A stretch of 64,000 bases of DNA from Desulfovibrio sp. (GCA_030145055.1 JAQYWK010000002.1:558001-622000), one strand, 5' to 3'. Counted from the stretch's first letter, positions 19,484 to 31,194 are shown. The notes: generated by a model from the letters alone, not told the origin. Program-made: numbers and translations.

Positions 19484-20542
19484 TTACATTTCGATCATAT
19501 CTTCGTCGTAATCCGACTTATTTTTTTTAGCATCAGGCTTTTCTTTTTTTGCAGTATCTGCTTTCTCTTCCGCAGGCTTTTCAGCCGCCCCTCCGCCACC
19601 ATCTGGGCCGGAATCATCAGGATCATCATCGCCTTTTTCAGCTTCTGCCGCAGCTTTTGCTTTAGCCTTCTCTTCTATACGTCCGCCTCTTTTTCCGAAG
19701 AAATATGATATCCAAATACCAATTTCATACAAAATAACTAGCGGCCCAGCCATCAAAGTCTGGGTAATGACATCCGGAGGAGTCAACACGGCAGAACATA
19801 TGAAACAAACCAGAATTGCATACTTACGTTTTGCACGGAGCCAAGTATGAGTTACAATCCCGAGGCGTGCCAAGAAGAATATAAATAGTGGCATTTCAAA
19901 AATTACACCGAAGGCAAATAAGAGCTTCAATGAGAATGACAAATACTCTCGAAGTGTAGGCATCGGACGAATAAACTCGTCAGCAAAGCCCATAAAAAAT
20001 TCGCAACCGAAAGGAAATACGACATAATAGCCGAATAATGCTCCACCGACAAAGAAACAAGCTGACAGGAATGCAAGAGGAATCATCCACTTACGTTCAT
20101 GAACATAAAGGCCCGGAGCGATAAAGCCCCATATCTGAGCAAAAATATACGGTGAAACAACAAAAAAACCTGCCACAAAGGAAACTTTAAGATAAGTAAC
20201 AAACCCTTCAGGCAGTGAAGTAAAGATAAGAGTAGAATCTGGCGGCAAAGTCGCCACAAGCGGAGCCATTAGTAATCCGAAAAGAGGCTTCGCGAAAGAG
20301 TAACAAGCTAAAAATCCGACACCACAAGCAATGAAGATGCGAACAAAACGTCTGCGCAACTCTTCCATATGCTGTAGGAAAGTCTGTGCAGGTTCTTCTT
20401 CATCATCCTCAAAATCATCTGAATCAACATCTTTCTCGCTATCAGACGGTTCATCAGAGCTTGCGTCAGACTGCTCGAGATCTTCGTTGCCTTCTAGATC
20501 TTCCTGCCCTGCTTCACGCGAGTCTTTTTCAGCCCCACTCAT
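19484..20542 (-). CDS. tatC: Sec-independent translocase TatC with long charged tails
   Basis: 352 residues against about 250 usual. The core (about 55-280) has six membrane helices and the TatC landmarks: HMEELRRR before helix 1, the first periplasmic loop, and [21 protein letters not shown]. It recognises twin-arginine signals and nucleates the translocase for folded cofactor proteins such as hydrogenases. Residues 1-50 are almost wholly Asp/Glu/Ser, and the last 70 or so are Lys/Glu/Asp/Ala-rich, both cytoplasmic. The ATG overlaps the tatB stop (ATGA). Confidence 0.95.
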   Translation of the reverse strand: MSGAEKDSREAGQEDLEGNEDLEQSDASSDEPSDSEKDVDSDDFEDDEEEPAQTFLQHMEELRRRFVRIFIACGVGFLACYSFAKPLFGLLMAPLVATLPPDSTLIFTSLPEGFVTYLKVSFVAGFFVVSPYIFAQIWGFIAPGLYVHERKWMIPLAFLSACFFVGGALFGYYVVFPFGCEFFMGFADEFIRPMPTLREYLSFSLKLLFAFGVIFEMPLFIFFLARLGIVTHTWLRAKRKYAILVCFICSAVLTPPDVITQTLMAGPLVILYEIGIWISYFFGKRGGRIEEKAKAKAAAEAEKGDDDPDDSGPDGGGGAAEKPAEEKADTAKKEKPDAKKNKSDYDEDMIEM

Positions 20543-20916
20543 GCCTTTCCACCTTCAGAACCGGATCCGGCAGGAGTTTCAACTAAAGTTTCAGCCTTGT
20601 CTTCAACTTTAACATTCTCAGCTTTTAGCTTATCGGCTTCAATCTCGTCAGCTTCTGCCGCACGAGCTTTATCCATAGCATCTACTTCAGCTTTTCTGCG
20701 AGCTTCTTCTTTCTCGCGTGCTTCTTTAGCTTCTCTTTCATTATCAGCAGCAGAGACTTCTGCATCTAAAGTACTTTTGACGTCATTAGACATCTTTTTA
20801 ACTTCAGATAAACCTTTACCTAGGTTTTTAATGAGTTCGGGAAGTTTTTTAGGTCCGATAATAATCAGAGCTACAACCAAAATGACGATAAGTTCCGTTG
20901 TACCGATTCCGAACAT
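20539..20916 (-). CDS. tatB: Twin-arginine translocase TatA/TatB-family subunit
   Basis: 125 residues. An N-terminal membrane helix (about 3-20) begins FGIGTTELIVILVV and is followed by the hinge GPKKLPELIKNLGKG and an amphipathic helix; the rest is a Lys/Glu/Ala-rich tail. The Glu at position 8 and the extended tail favour TatB over TatA. It works with TatC, whose gene overlaps it by 4 bases. A separate tatA is not in the window, so a bifunctional role is possible. Confidence 0.88.
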   Translation of the reverse strand: MFGIGTTELIVILVVALIIIGPKKLPELIKNLGKGLSEVKKMSNDVKSTLDAEVSAADNEREAKEAREKEEARRKAEVDAMDKARAAEADEIEADKLKAENVKVEDKAETLVETPAGSGSEGGKA

Positions 20917-20962
20917 ATTATTTCCTTAAATTCGTTTTGCAAAAATACATGAATACGCTGTA

Positions 20963-21001
20963 AGCCTATATGGGATTCAAACAGTGAATCCCATATAGGC
21001 T
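20963..21001. terminator. Long perfect hairpin between guaA and tatB
   Basis: 16-bp perfect inverted repeat (20963-20978 with 20986-21001), 7-base loop. No T-run on the minus strand, which both neighbours use. It probably marks the guaA 3' end, but simple intrinsic termination is not assured. Confidence 0.6.
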
Positions 21002-21070
21002 CTTTCATGAATTGTTGTGCTCTTGTACCTGATTTCCAAAACTTTTTCTACGCCTTATGCGGAAGTAAAT

Positions 21071-22618
21071 TTACTCCCACTCAATAGTGGCAGGTGGTTT
21101 TGAGGAGATATCAAGAACAACTCTATTAACACCCTTAACTTCGTTAATAATCCTGTTGGACATACGAGCTAGAATATCATTAGGAATGCGGCTCCAATCA
21201 GCTGTCATAGCATCAAGGCTATCTACCATACGTAAAGCAATTACGTGCTCATACGTGCGGTTATCACCCATAACACCAACAGTCTTGAGAGGAAGCAAAA
21301 CTGCAAATCCCTGCCAGATCTTACGATACCAGCCGGTAGCATGAAGTTCATGCTGAACTATTTTGTCTGCTTGGCGCAGTATTTCAAGTCTTTCGTCAGT
21401 TATTTCACCGAGGATGCGGATAGCAAGGCCCGGACCAGGGAAAGGCTGACGCCAAGTAATATGATCAGGAAGACCAAGTTCAACAGCAACTTTACGAACT
21501 TCGTCTTTGAAAAGTTCACGAAGTGGTTCAACAAGCTCAAGATCCATATCGTCAGGAAGTCCGCCAACATTGTGGTGAGACTTAATTACAGCTGAGGGGC
21601 CTTTAAATGATTCTGATTCAATAACATCAGGGTACAAAGTTCCCTGTGCAAGGAATTTTACATTCTTAAGAGCAGTTGCTTCTTCATCGAAAACATCAAT
21701 GAATGTGTAACCGATAAGCTTGCGTTTCTTTTCAGGATCTTCAACACCTTTAAGCTGATCAAGGAATCGTCTTGCAGAGTCAACGCACTTAACATTGAGT
21801 TCAAAATGCTCTTCGAGGAAACCGATAACTTCTTCACGCTCATGCATGCGAAGCAGTCCGTTATCAACGAAAATACAATGCAATCTTTTGCCGATAGCTC
21901 TGTGAAGAAGAACCGCAACAACAGTTGAATCAATGCCGCCGGATAGACCGAGTACAACCTGTGCATCGCCAATCTGTTCGCGCATTTCTTTAATACTGTT
22001 TTCAACAAATGAAGACATGGACCAGTCTGCTTTGAGTCCTGCAATTTTAAATACGAAATTGGAAATCATTGTGTTTCCGCTTTCAGTATGAGCAACTTCA
22101 GGATGGAACTGCATCGCATATATTTTGCGCTTTTCGTCAGCCATTGCTGCGAAAGGAATAGATTCGGTAGTTCCGCAAACTTCAAATCCTTCAGGAATGG
22201 ACTGTACACGATCACCGTGGCTCATCCATACTGTGAGATCGTCAAGCCCTTCGATACCTTCAAAAAGAGAACAGTCGCTGCTACCGTTGAACTGAGCACG
22301 GCCATATTCTCTATCTTCAGATGATACAACTTTTCCACCCATATGATGGGTAAGAAGCTGCATCCCGTAACAAACACCTAAAATAGGCACACCCATTTCA
22401 AGGTATGCAGGATCAAGCTGCGGAGAATCTTCTTCAAACACGGATGATGGACCACCGGAAAGAATCAATGCTCCGGGATTTAGATCTTTAATCTTTTCAG
22501 GGTCAACATTACACGGATGAATTTCGGAATATACACCCACCTCGCGTATTCTGCGAGCGATGAGCTGAGTAAACTGGGATCCGAAGTCCAGAATGATTAC
22601 TTTATTTTCATGCTTCAT
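21071..22618 (-). CDS. guaA: GMP synthase (glutamine-hydrolysing)
   Basis: 515 residues. The N-terminal class I glutamine amidotransferase has its nucleophile at C83 (GVCYGMQ) with His and Glu in [11 protein letters not shown]. The ATP pyrophosphatase domain has the PP-loop [10 protein letters not shown] near 223, and the C-terminal dimerisation domain ends with KPPATIEWE. It turns XMP into GMP. guaB stops 18 bases upstream of its start, so guaBA is an operon. Confidence 0.98.
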   Translation of the reverse strand: MKHENKVIILDFGSQFTQLIARRIREVGVYSEIHPCNVDPEKIKDLNPGALILSGGPSSVFEEDSPQLDPAYLEMGVPILGVCYGMQLLTHHMGGKVVSSEDREYGRAQFNGSSDCSLFEGIEGLDDLTVWMSHGDRVQSIPEGFEVCGTTESIPFAAMADEKRKIYAMQFHPEVAHTESGNTMISNFVFKIAGLKADWSMSSFVENSIKEMREQIGDAQVVLGLSGGIDSTVVAVLLHRAIGKRLHCIFVDNGLLRMHEREEVIGFLEEHFELNVKCVDSARRFLDQLKGVEDPEKKRKLIGYTFIDVFDEEATALKNVKFLAQGTLYPDVIESESFKGPSAVIKSHHNVGGLPDDMDLELVEPLRELFKDEVRKVAVELGLPDHITWRQPFPGPGLAIRILGEITDERLEILRQADKIVQHELHATGWYRKIWQGFAVLLPLKTVGVMGDNRTYEHVIALRMVDSLDAMTADWSRIPNDILARMSNRIINEVKGVNRVVLDISSKPPATIEWE

Positions 22619-22636
22619 AACGACTCCTAACTTAAA

Positions 22637-24262
<1,626 letters not shown>

Positions 24263-24292
24263 AGATGGCCCCGCGTATCCGCAGGGCCATCT
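24263..24292 (-). terminator. Terminator of the liv operon
   Basis: 12-bp stem with one wobble (24263-24274 with 24281-24292), followed on the minus strand by GCTTTTT. It begins 11 bases past the livF stop. Confidence 0.85.
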
Positions 24293-24302
24293 TTTGTCAA
24301 CT

Positions 24303-25010
24303 TTAAAGTCCTAAATAGGCTTTTTTTACATCCTCATTTGCCAGCAATTTTTCACTGGTGTCAGAGAGTATTATCTCCCCGTTCTCCATCACATAGCCCC
24401 TATGGGCTGTCTTTAGAGCAAGGTTGGCATTTTGCTCAACAAGAAAAACGGTTGTACCGCTCTCCTTATTAATTTTTTTAACTATTTCGAAAATCTGCCT
24501 AATAATCAGCGGGGCCAGTCCAAGTGAAGGTTCATCTAAAAGAAGTAACTTCGGACGAGCCATTAAAGCTCTGGAGATAGCGAGCATTTGCTGCTCACCT
24601 CCGGACAAGTTTCCGCCCAGCTGTTTTCTGCGTTCGTAAAGGATAGGGAAAAGCTCGAAGGCATGATCCATATCTTCCTTAATCCCCGCAGAATCATTTC
24701 TGAGAAAAGCCCCCATGTCGAGATTTTCCATGATTGTCAGATCCGGAAAAATAAGGCGACCTTCGGGAACCTGAGAAATTCCCATTTTTACTATTTTATC
24801 AGGACTCTTCTTATGGATGGGTTCACCATCATATATAACTTCACCAGTACGCGGAGGTACAACTCCGCTAATGGTCATAAGAGTCGTTGTCTTCCCGGCA
24901 CCGTTGGCACCGATCAAAGTGATTATTTCACCCTTTGCGACTTCGATATTAATATTTCTGAGAGCCTGAATATTTCCGTAGAATGTATTAACATTTTTAA
25001 GCTTAAGCAT
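24303..25010 (-). CDS. livF: Branched-chain amino acid ABC transporter, ATPase LivF
   Basis: 235 residues with Walker A GANGAGKT, signature LSGGEQQM, and Walker B LLLLDEPSLGLAP, the last typical for LivF. It energises uptake by LivHM at the cytoplasmic face. Its start overlaps the livG stop by 8 bases. Last gene of livKHMGF. Confidence 0.95.
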   Translation of the reverse strand: MLKLKNVNTFYGNIQALRNINIEVAKGEIITLIGANGAGKTTTLMTISGVVPPRTGEVIYDGEPIHKKSPDKIVKMGISQVPEGRLIFPDLTIMENLDMGAFLRNDSAGIKEDMDHAFELFPILYERRKQLGGNLSGGEQQMLAISRALMARPKLLLLDEPSLGLAPLIIRQIFEIVKKINKESGTTVFLVEQNANLALKTAHRGYVMENGEIILSDTSEKLLANEDVKKAYLGL

Positions 25011-25803
25011 CTAGATCTTCTCCTAGATAAGCCTTGATTACAGCAGGATTTTCGCTAACTTCCTGCGGAGTACCGTGAGCAATCTCGCGGCCATATTCAA
25101 GAACAAATATACGGTCTGAAAGACTCATAACCATTTTCATATCATGCTCAATGAGTAGAACTGAAATGTTGTGTTTCTCTTTAATGGAAACAATCAATCC
25201 TTCAAGTGCCAACGTTTCCTGCGGGTTCATACCGGCGGCAGGCTCATCAAGCAAAAGTAGAAACGGGTCGGTGGCTAAAGCTCTTGCAATTTCGAGACGA
25301 CGCTGAGCACCATAAGGCAGGTTGCAAGCAAGCTCATCTGCAAATTGTTCAAGGCCAAGCTCCTTAAGAAGCTCATAACTTTTGATTATGGTTTCTTGCT
25401 CTTCCTTTTTTGTACGGGGATCGCGGAAAATAGCTCCAAGAAAACTTGCCTTAGTACGGCAGTGACAACCGATCATTACATTTTCAATAACGCTCATGGA
25501 TGGAAACAAGCGAATGTTCTGGAAAGTTCTAGCCATTCCCATTTCAGTGACATAATTGGTTTTGATGCCGTTAATGCGCTTAAAGCCGTCACCAGTAGGA
25601 TCAATATTAACTTCCCCGAATGTCGGGGTATAGATTCCCGTAATGCAGTTGAAAAATGTAGTTTTACCTGCTCCGTTTGGACCAATAAGAGCTACAATTT
25701 CTCCTTCGCGTACATCGAGATCAACATCATCTAATGCTCGAAGGCCACCGAAATCTTTGCAGACTCCTTTAACCTCAAGTACTTTTCTTGCTTCATTACT
25801 CAT
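25003..25803 (-). CDS. livG: Branched-chain amino acid ABC transporter, ATPase LivG
   Basis: 266 residues with Walker A GPNGAGKT, the long LivG-type insertion, a signature replaced by [15 protein letters not shown] as usual for LivG, and Walker [17 protein letters not shown]. The ATG at 25803 has AGGTGG 5 bases upstream and overlaps the livM stop by 8 bases; a GTG at 25812 gives three more residues. It pairs with LivF. Confidence 0.95.
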   Translation of the reverse strand: MSNEARKVLEVKGVCKDFGGLRALDDVDLDVREGEIVALIGPNGAGKTTFFNCITGIYTPTFGEVNIDPTGDGFKRINGIKTNYVTEMGMARTFQNIRLFPSMSVIENVMIGCHCRTKASFLGAIFRDPRTKKEEQETIIKSYELLKELGLEQFADELACNLPYGAQRRLEIARALATDPFLLLLDEPAAGMNPQETLALEGLIVSIKEKHNISVLLIEHDMKMVMSLSDRIFVLEYGREIAHGTPQEVSENPAVIKAYLGEDLDA

Positions 25804-27019
25804 TCGCGCCACCTAAAGCCTTTCTGACAGCAGCAATATCAATTTTTTTCCGCACATCCCTAACGAGTCCCTGCGGCCTAAAGACCATAACCAAAACCAT
25901 TGTCGCTCCGAAAACGAGCATACGATATTCGGAAAAAGCTCTTAGGTATTCAGGAAGAAGCATGAGCACCAAAGCACCGAGTATAACCCCGAGAATTGAT
26001 CCCATACCACCTAGTACAACTATCGAGAGAATGATTGCAGATTCTAGGAACGTGAAACTAGCTGGGTTGATGAAAGATGTCTTTGCGGCAAAAACAACTC
26101 CAACCAATCCGGCCCATGTAGCTCCAATCGAAAATGCCATCAATTTAGTTTTAACTTTATCAATACCCATGGCCTGACAAGCAATTTCGTCTTCACGAAG
26201 CGCCTGCCATGCTCTACCAATGCGGGAATTTTTAAGCCTGTTCACAATGAAAATTGTGAAGATAACAAGCACAATCATTAAGTAATACATGAAATGTATT
26301 GAGTTTGAGAGGCCTGTGAAAAGACCGAAAAAGTCTGGACGAGGAATATTTGCTATTCCGCTCGGACCGTGTGTGAAGTCACCCCAGTTCTCGAGAACCA
26401 GACGAATAATTTCACCAAAGCCGAGAGTTACGATAGCAAGGTAGTCACCGCGAAGTCTAAGTACAGGGAAACCGAGTATTATACCACAAAGAGCACCAAG
26501 CAGCGCTCCGATAGGTAATGCCACCCAGAAATTAACGCCCCAATATAAATTCATAAGCGCGTAGGAGTAAGCACCTACCGCATAAAAAGCTACGTAACCA
26601 AGATCAAGCAGCCCGGCTAGCCCGACAACAATATTAAGACCGAGCCCAAGCACTACATATATAAGTGCTGAGATCATAATATTGACCTGATACATGGAGA
26701 ATAATTGTGGAAACAAAAGAGCAAAAACTAAAACTCCGGCAAGAAGCGGATAATAAAATGACGGGTTGGCTAAAATCTTGCCAAAAGCAGAAATCTGCTC
26801 TTCTCCCGTTTCTTCGTCCCGCTTAGCGCCGGCTTCCTTTTTGCTAATCATAAACCGCCAAAGAAAAGACAAAAAGAAAGTACATATACCAACGTATAAG
26901 ACTCTTTCCAGTCGCCATATGACAACATCATCAATTGTATTCACGAAGACTCCGACAATAGGCAGAGTCAAAAACATGAACCACAATGATACCAGTAAAG
27001 ATTTTTTCAAGCCTTCCAT
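25796..27019 (-). CDS. livM: Branched-chain amino acid ABC transporter, permease LivM
   Basis: 407 residues, longer than a minimal LivM because of two extra N-terminal helices and a charged loop (about 1-80). The conserved core has [23 protein letters not shown] and the EAA-type motif in CQAMGID ... [19 protein letters not shown]. It forms the inner-membrane channel with LivH, whose gene lies 77 bases upstream. Confidence 0.94.
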   Translation of the reverse strand: MEGLKKSLLVSLWFMFLTLPIVGVFVNTIDDVVIWRLERVLYVGICTFFLSFLWRFMISKKEAGAKRDEETGEEQISAFGKILANPSFYYPLLAGVLVFALLFPQLFSMYQVNIMISALIYVVLGLGLNIVVGLAGLLDLGYVAFYAVGAYSYALMNLYWGVNFWVALPIGALLGALCGIILGFPVLRLRGDYLAIVTLGFGEIIRLVLENWGDFTHGPSGIANIPRPDFFGLFTGLSNSIHFMYYLMIVLVIFTIFIVNRLKNSRIGRAWQALREDEIACQAMGIDKVKTKLMAFSIGATWAGLVGVVFAAKTSFINPASFTFLESAIILSIVVLGGMGSILGVILGALVLMLLPEYLRAFSEYRMLVFGATMVLVMVFRPQGLVRDVRKKIDIAAVRKALGGANE

Positions 27020-27096
27020 ATTACAAACAATCCATTTTTATCTATTAGATCGGCAGAACGCATAATCACGCCCTGAACTTAAGAAGCAAATAACTG

Positions 27097-27999
27097 TTAA
27101 ACCTTCTGAATCGGAGCCTTACCAAGTAAGCCTGATGGTCTGAAAATCAGAATGATTACGAGTAGAGCAAAAGCGAATACATCTTCGTAGTCACTAGATA
27201 CATACCCTGTACAGAAACTTTCAGTCCAGCCAAGGATAAGTCCGCCAAGCATTGCGCCCGGAACGGACCCGATGCCGCCGAGAACAGCTGCTGTGAAGGC
27301 TTTGATACCTGCGATAAACCCGATGAAAAAGTTAATCTGACCAATGTGTGATGCAATCAGTACGCCACCAACTGCGGCCAACGATGAGCCGACAATAAAG
27401 GTAACGGAAATGACCTGATCGACGTTAACACCAACCAGCATAGCCATTTTACGATTCTGTGCTGTAGCACGCATGGCTTTGCCCATTCTGGTGAACTTGA
27501 TAAAGAGAGTAAGCAAAACCATCACGACTGCTGCTACTACAATTATCAAGAAATCCGAGGATCCGATTGTTGATGAATATTTATCTAAGAACGCAAACTC
27601 AGGAGTAAGAGATGGGAACGATATGAAGTCTGAGGTCTGAGCAAGCATTACATAATTCTGAAGAAAAATAGACATTCCGATTGCGGAAATCAGAGGGGAA
27701 AGCCTAGGTGCGCTTCTAAGTGGACGGTAGGCAATCTTTTCAAGAGTATAACCATATGCCGCCGCGTATACGATAGCAGCCATTGAGGCCAACACCATAA
27801 TAGACGTAGCCGGAAAACCGAAACTGGTAAGTACGCCAGCAACAGTCAGTCCGACAAAAGCACCGATCATATAAATTTCACCATGAGCAAAGTTAATAAG
27901 CTCAATAATGCCGTAAACCATTGTGTATCCTAGAGCGATAAGCGCGTAGATACTTCCCCGGGTAAGTCCGCTGAAAAATAATTCCAGAAAATAATCCAT
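27097..27999 (-). CDS. livH: Branched-chain amino acid ABC transporter, permease LivH
   Basis: 300 residues with eight or so membrane helices and the LivH motifs YALIALGYTMVYGIIELINFAHGE and AVLGGIGSVPGAMLGGLILG. It forms the channel with LivM. It follows livK after 90 bases holding a large hairpin, a layout that would let the binding protein be made in excess. Confidence 0.95.
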   Translation of the reverse strand: MDYFLELFFSGLTRGSIYALIALGYTMVYGIIELINFAHGEIYMIGAFVGLTVAGVLTSFGFPATSIMVLASMAAIVYAAAYGYTLEKIAYRPLRSAPRLSPLISAIGMSIFLQNYVMLAQTSDFISFPSLTPEFAFLDKYSSTIGSSDFLIIVVAAVVMVLLTLFIKFTRMGKAMRATAQNRKMAMLVGVNVDQVISVTFIVGSSLAAVGGVLIASHIGQINFFIGFIAGIKAFTAAVLGGIGSVPGAMLGGLILGWTESFCTGYVSSDYEDVFAFALLVIILIFRPSGLLGKAPIQKV

Positions 28000-28018
28000 T
28001 TAGTTTCCTGCTGAATCA

Positions 28019-28056
28019 CGATTCAAGGAGCAGACTGATGCCTGCCCCTTGAATCG
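28019..28056. promoter_or_regulatory. Intercistronic hairpin between livK and livH
   Basis: 15-base arms with one mismatch (28019-28033 with 28042-28056). On the coding strand no T-run follows, so it probably stabilises the livK transcript 3' end or attenuates rather than fully terminates. Confidence 0.55.
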
Positions 28057-28089
28057 ATTTTTATTTATTATAAACTATGAAAGTTATAA

Positions 28090-29259
28090 TTATTTAACTT
28101 CAACGTATGCGCCGTCTTTAACCTGATACATGGAGAAACCAACACCGATAGCATCACCCTTTGAATCAAACTTGATCTTCCCTACAGGAGTCTCAACTTC
28201 TTCATTGCGAAGAGCAAATACAATCTTGTCGTAGTCGGTAGATCCTGCGCGTTCGACAGCTTTCAAAAGAGCCTGAGCTGCGGAGTATGCTTCAAAGAAG
28301 AAAGCACCAGGCTCACCATCATGGCTTGCTTTATACTGATCCATTGCAACTTTGTACATTGGGTTTGCAGTAATATCGCGTGGGCCTGTTGCGTATACGC
28401 CTTCAGCAGCTTTACCGGCAACGTTAATGAAAGTTTGATCTTTAACGCCATCATCGGAGATGAATGGGATCATGATTTTCTTTTTGCGGAGCTGAGTGAT
28501 GATTTTAGAAGCTTCAGGATGGTAACCACCGTAGATTACGCCATCTGCTCCAGATCCTTTAATTTTCTGAACTACAGCAGAATAATCAACTGCACCGGGT
28601 GTTACGCCTTCAAAAAGAAGAACTTTAGCTTTGCTACTTTCTTCAATGTATTTTTTAGCGAAGCCAGCAAAACCTTTACCGTAGTCACCCTTATCATGGA
28701 TTATAGCGATAGTCTTAAGGCCGAGTGTGTCCATTGCGAAATCTGTAGCGAGTGCAGCCTGAGCATCATCAGAAGCAATTGTTCTGAAGAAGTTAGGGTA
28801 ATCACCACTCTGAGTCAGAGGAGGATTTGTTGCGGAAGGAGACATACAAACAAGGTTTGATTCTTTATAGATAGGAAGAGCCGCTTTGGTAGCACCAGAG
28901 CAGATGTGACCAAGAACAATGTTTGCTTTGTCAGAAACCAATTTGAATGCTGCGTTTGTAGCAAATTCAGGCTTACACTGGTCGTCCTGTGTAATAATCT
29001 CAACCTGAGCACCGTTGATACCACCAGCAGCATTAACAGCTGCAACTACGAGCTTAGCAGCTTCAGCTGAAGGAAGACCGTAAGAAGCAAGGTCACCACT
29101 GTGTGCGCCAGCAACTCCAAGAATAATTTTCTCAACTGGAGCAGCTTTCTCAGCTGTGTCCTGTTTAGCTGGTGCTTCGTCTTTTTTCTCTTCGCTACAA
29201 CCGACGAGACCGATGGTCAACATCAGTACGCAAGCAAGAGCTAGCAATGAACGTTTCAT
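28090..29259 (-). CDS. livK: Branched-chain amino acid binding lipoprotein LivK/BraC-like
   Basis: 389 residues. A lipoprotein-type signal (MKRSLLALA ... LTIGLVGC) is followed by a Lys/Ala/Glu linker and a type I periplasmic-binding fold starting KIILGVAGAHSGDLASYG. ATG at 29259 has AGGAG 7 bases upstream; the frame reaches 29292 but without a ribosome site. It captures leucine, isoleucine, valine or related amino acids for LivHMGF. As a predicted lipoprotein it would be tethered to the inner membrane. Confidence 0.92.
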   Translation of the reverse strand: MKRSLLALACVLMLTIGLVGCSEEKKDEAPAKQDTAEKAAPVEKIILGVAGAHSGDLASYGLPSAEAAKLVVAAVNAAGGINGAQVEIITQDDQCKPEFATNAAFKLVSDKANIVLGHICSGATKAALPIYKESNLVCMSPSATNPPLTQSGDYPNFFRTIASDDAQAALATDFAMDTLGLKTIAIIHDKGDYGKGFAGFAKKYIEESSKAKVLLFEGVTPGAVDYSAVVQKIKGSGADGVIYGGYHPEASKIITQLRKKKIMIPFISDDGVKDQTFINVAGKAAEGVYATGPRDITANPMYKVAMDQYKASHDGEPGAFFFEAYSAAQALLKAVERAGSTDYDKIVFALRNEEVETPVGKIKFDSKGDAIGVGFSMYQVKDGAYVEVK

Positions 29260-29660
29260 AATACACTCCTTAACTGAAATTTTAAGGGCCAATCGCCCAG
29301 ACTACCAAATTCGCATATTATCAGATAAGCTTAAGCAACTTAAGATACTTAGCGAACATCCATACCATAGCTCAGTTAGGCTGAGCAGCCCTGAAATTCC
29401 AAAACCTGAAAACTAATATCGGAAACATACATCCCTTCCGGCAAGATAGGAATAGTTTCTTGATAGATAAAAGCCAAATTTCGAAATAATAAATTAGCTA
29501 ACATTCCACATACATGTCAATATTACTATCCTTCTTGCGAATATAATTTAGCAAACTAGTCCTAATCAATCGTTTAACGCTAAACTTTTGCAATAAAACA
29601 ATATAAAATACGGGCACTATCTGTGAGCAGTCACCTACACAAGAACAGAAATATGGTCAA
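29260..29660 (-). other. Gene-free region holding the livK promoter and leader
   Basis: About 400 bases without a supportable gene. On the minus strand it holds the promoter at 29491-29520 and then a leader of roughly 225 bases with short GC-rich hairpins (GGGCTGCTCAGCC, GGGCGATTGGCCC) in otherwise AT-rich sequence. The part above 29520 shows nothing recognisable until the terminator at 29661. Confidence 0.5.
29491..29520 (-). promoter_or_regulatory. Sigma-70-type promoter of the liv operon
   Basis: On the minus strand TTGACA (29515-29520), 18-base spacer, TAATTT (29491-29496). Transcription would start near 29484, leaving a long leader before livK. Confidence 0.55.
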
Positions 29661-29698
29661 AGAAAAAAAGGGAATCCCCTGTAAAAGCGAACTCCCTT
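29661..29698 (-). terminator. Terminator of the ccm operon
   Basis: On the minus strand AAGGGA (29693-29698) pairs with TCCCTT (29668-29673), then seven Ts. The stem is short with a long loop; it stands directly after the last ccm gene. Confidence 0.7.
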
Positions 29699-29706
29699 AA
29701 TCTAAT

Positions 29707-30336
29707 TTAATCTTCGTGTGCCTCTTTCTTAAGCTCCTCTTCGGCATGAGTTCTCATGTCTTCAGAAGCTTTAGGATTGGCAATAATTTTTTTAAAATGT
29801 TCATCAGCTTCTTCGTGTGCATGCAAATAATACTTTTTGATAATTCCAGTATTAAAGTGAGCCATCGAATCATCAGGATCTACAGTAAGAATTTTATCAA
29901 AAACGCCGGCAGCCTTTTCAAACTGCTCACCCTGATAGTAACACATTCCAAGTCCCATAAGCGCGGTGATATTTGCCGGTTCCTTAGCAATTACCTTTTC
30001 AAAGAATCCCTGCGCGCGGTCATAAGCACGAATCATCATAAACGCGTTTGCAAGCTCAAGCTGAACAGCCATATCATCAGGATTGTCACGCATGGTATCC
30101 ATGAGCTTGCGAATTTCAGTCATACTTTCGCCCATAGCTTCCTGACTCATTCCCTGACTTGGCTCTTCCTGCTGTTGCTTAAATTCAACTTTATTACCAG
30201 GATGATTCATGCGGTACGCAAGCGAGGTAATAAAAATAACCAACAAAGCAACACCGAGCAATGTGACTACGATTTTCTGTCCCCCGCCAAGCGAAAATTT
30301 GCTTCCGGCAGAACCGGAATCATCTTTATTTGTCAT
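29707..30336 (-). CDS. TPR protein at the end of the ccm operon (CcmI/NrfG-like role)
   Basis: 209 residues: cytoplasmic N-terminus, one membrane helix (about 20-40), a Gln/Glu-rich linker and three TPR-type repeats (about 70-190) facing the periplasm. The start at 30336 gives MTNKDDSG and overlaps ccmD by 11 bases; a longer frame to 30441 is ccmD shadow. TPR proteins in ccm loci hold apocytochrome c for heme ligation, so the job here is probably apocytochrome chaperoning. It cannot be called CcmH, since there is no CXXC thiol motif. Confidence 0.75.
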   Translation of the reverse strand: MTNKDDSGSAGSKFSLGGGQKIVVTLLGVALLVIFITSLAYRMNHPGNKVEFKQQQEEPSQGMSQEAMGESMTEIRKLMDTMRDNPDDMAVQLELANAFMMIRAYDRAQGFFEKVIAKEPANITALMGLGMCYYQGEQFEKAAGVFDKILTVDPDDSMAHFNTGIIKKYYLHAHEEADEHFKKIIANPKASEDMRTHAEEELKKEAHED

Positions 30337-30466
30337 TATCGAGCATCTCCATCTGGGTAATACGGCGTTCCATTGCGGCCCCTTTGGAAGCAACAAAAGC
30401 AACATATCCTGCGATTCCGACCCAAACTGCAATATTAGCAATCAATAAATAAGTTTCATTAGTCAT
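30326..30466 (-). CDS. ccmD: CcmD, small heme-exporter subunit
   Basis: 46 residues: MTNETYLLIAN, one membrane helix with the conserved aromatic/Gly pattern (VWVGIAGYVAFV), then a charged tail AMERRITQME. That layout, and its place between ccmC and a TPR gene, identify CcmD, which helps release holo-CcmE from the CcmABC exporter. GGAG lies 7 bases before the ATG. It overlaps the next gene by 11 bases. Confidence 0.85.
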   Translation of the reverse strand: MTNETYLLIANIAVWVGIAGYVAFVASKGAAMERRITQMEMLDNDK

Positions 30467-30486
30467 ATATTTATACTCCGGATATT

Positions 30487-31152
30487 TTATTCATTATCCC
30501 AGACAAGCCGGGCATCAAGCTTTCCAGCCAAACGTGTCTGACGAAAACGGACCATCAACAAAATCAGCCATAGAAGCCCGAACGCACAAACATTGACGAT
30601 CAATGTGGTCAGCATTTCAGGTGCCATACCGCCACCTTTAGCACCAAGCACAGCTGGATGCACACTTCTCCAAAGCCGAGCTGAATAAAAAACAAGCGGA
30701 ACATCGACAAATGCGACAATCCCTAAAACGGCACAAACCAGCGATCTGCGTTCAGCAGACATCGGTGAAGTTCTGAGCACAAGGTAGGCCGCATAAACAA
30801 ACCACATAATAAGGGTCGTGGTCAGACGCGGATCCCATGTCCACCATACATTCCATGCCGCCCGTCCCCATAAGGAGCCGGTAATAAGAGCAAGCCCACT
30901 GAAAACTACACCTATTTCAGCGGCAGCTCCGGCAATATAATCAAATTTAATATCTCTTTTAATAAGATATAATGCACTGAAAACAAATACCACGAAAAAA
31001 CTGAGCATAGCCCATACAGCCATTGGCATATGGATGTAGAAAATCTTTTGCACCAATCCCATAACCTGCTCGACTGGAGCGTACATCCAGATGAAGTACT
31101 GCCCGACACAAATAGCAAGGCCTGTGATCAGAGCCGCAATTGCAAGACTCAT
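30487..31152 (-). CDS. ccmC: CcmC, heme delivery to CcmE
   Basis: 221 residues, six membrane helices. The tryptophan-rich heme-handling motif reads WGRAAWNVWWTWDPRLT (about 94-110), flanked by periplasmic histidines (YIHMPMAVW, LWRSVHPAVL). CcmC loads heme onto CcmE on the periplasmic side. ccmB ends 42 bases upstream and ccmD begins 20 bases downstream. Confidence 0.94.
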   Translation of the reverse strand: MSLAIAALITGLAICVGQYFIWMYAPVEQVMGLVQKIFYIHMPMAVWAMLSFFVVFVFSALYLIKRDIKFDYIAGAAAEIGVVFSGLALITGSLWGRAAWNVWWTWDPRLTTTLIMWFVYAAYLVLRTSPMSAERRSLVCAVLGIVAFVDVPLVFYSARLWRSVHPAVLGAKGGGMAPEMLTTLIVNVCAFGLLWLILLMVRFRQTRLAGKLDARLVWDNE

Positions 31153-31194
31153 TTAATGCTCCATAATACAGTTATATTTTTACAGAGGAACATT

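Noticed and set aside
20963-21001. Attachment site or mobile-element end
   Set aside because: The hairpin fits a gene-end structure between guaA and tatB; no integrase, transposase or target duplication nearby.
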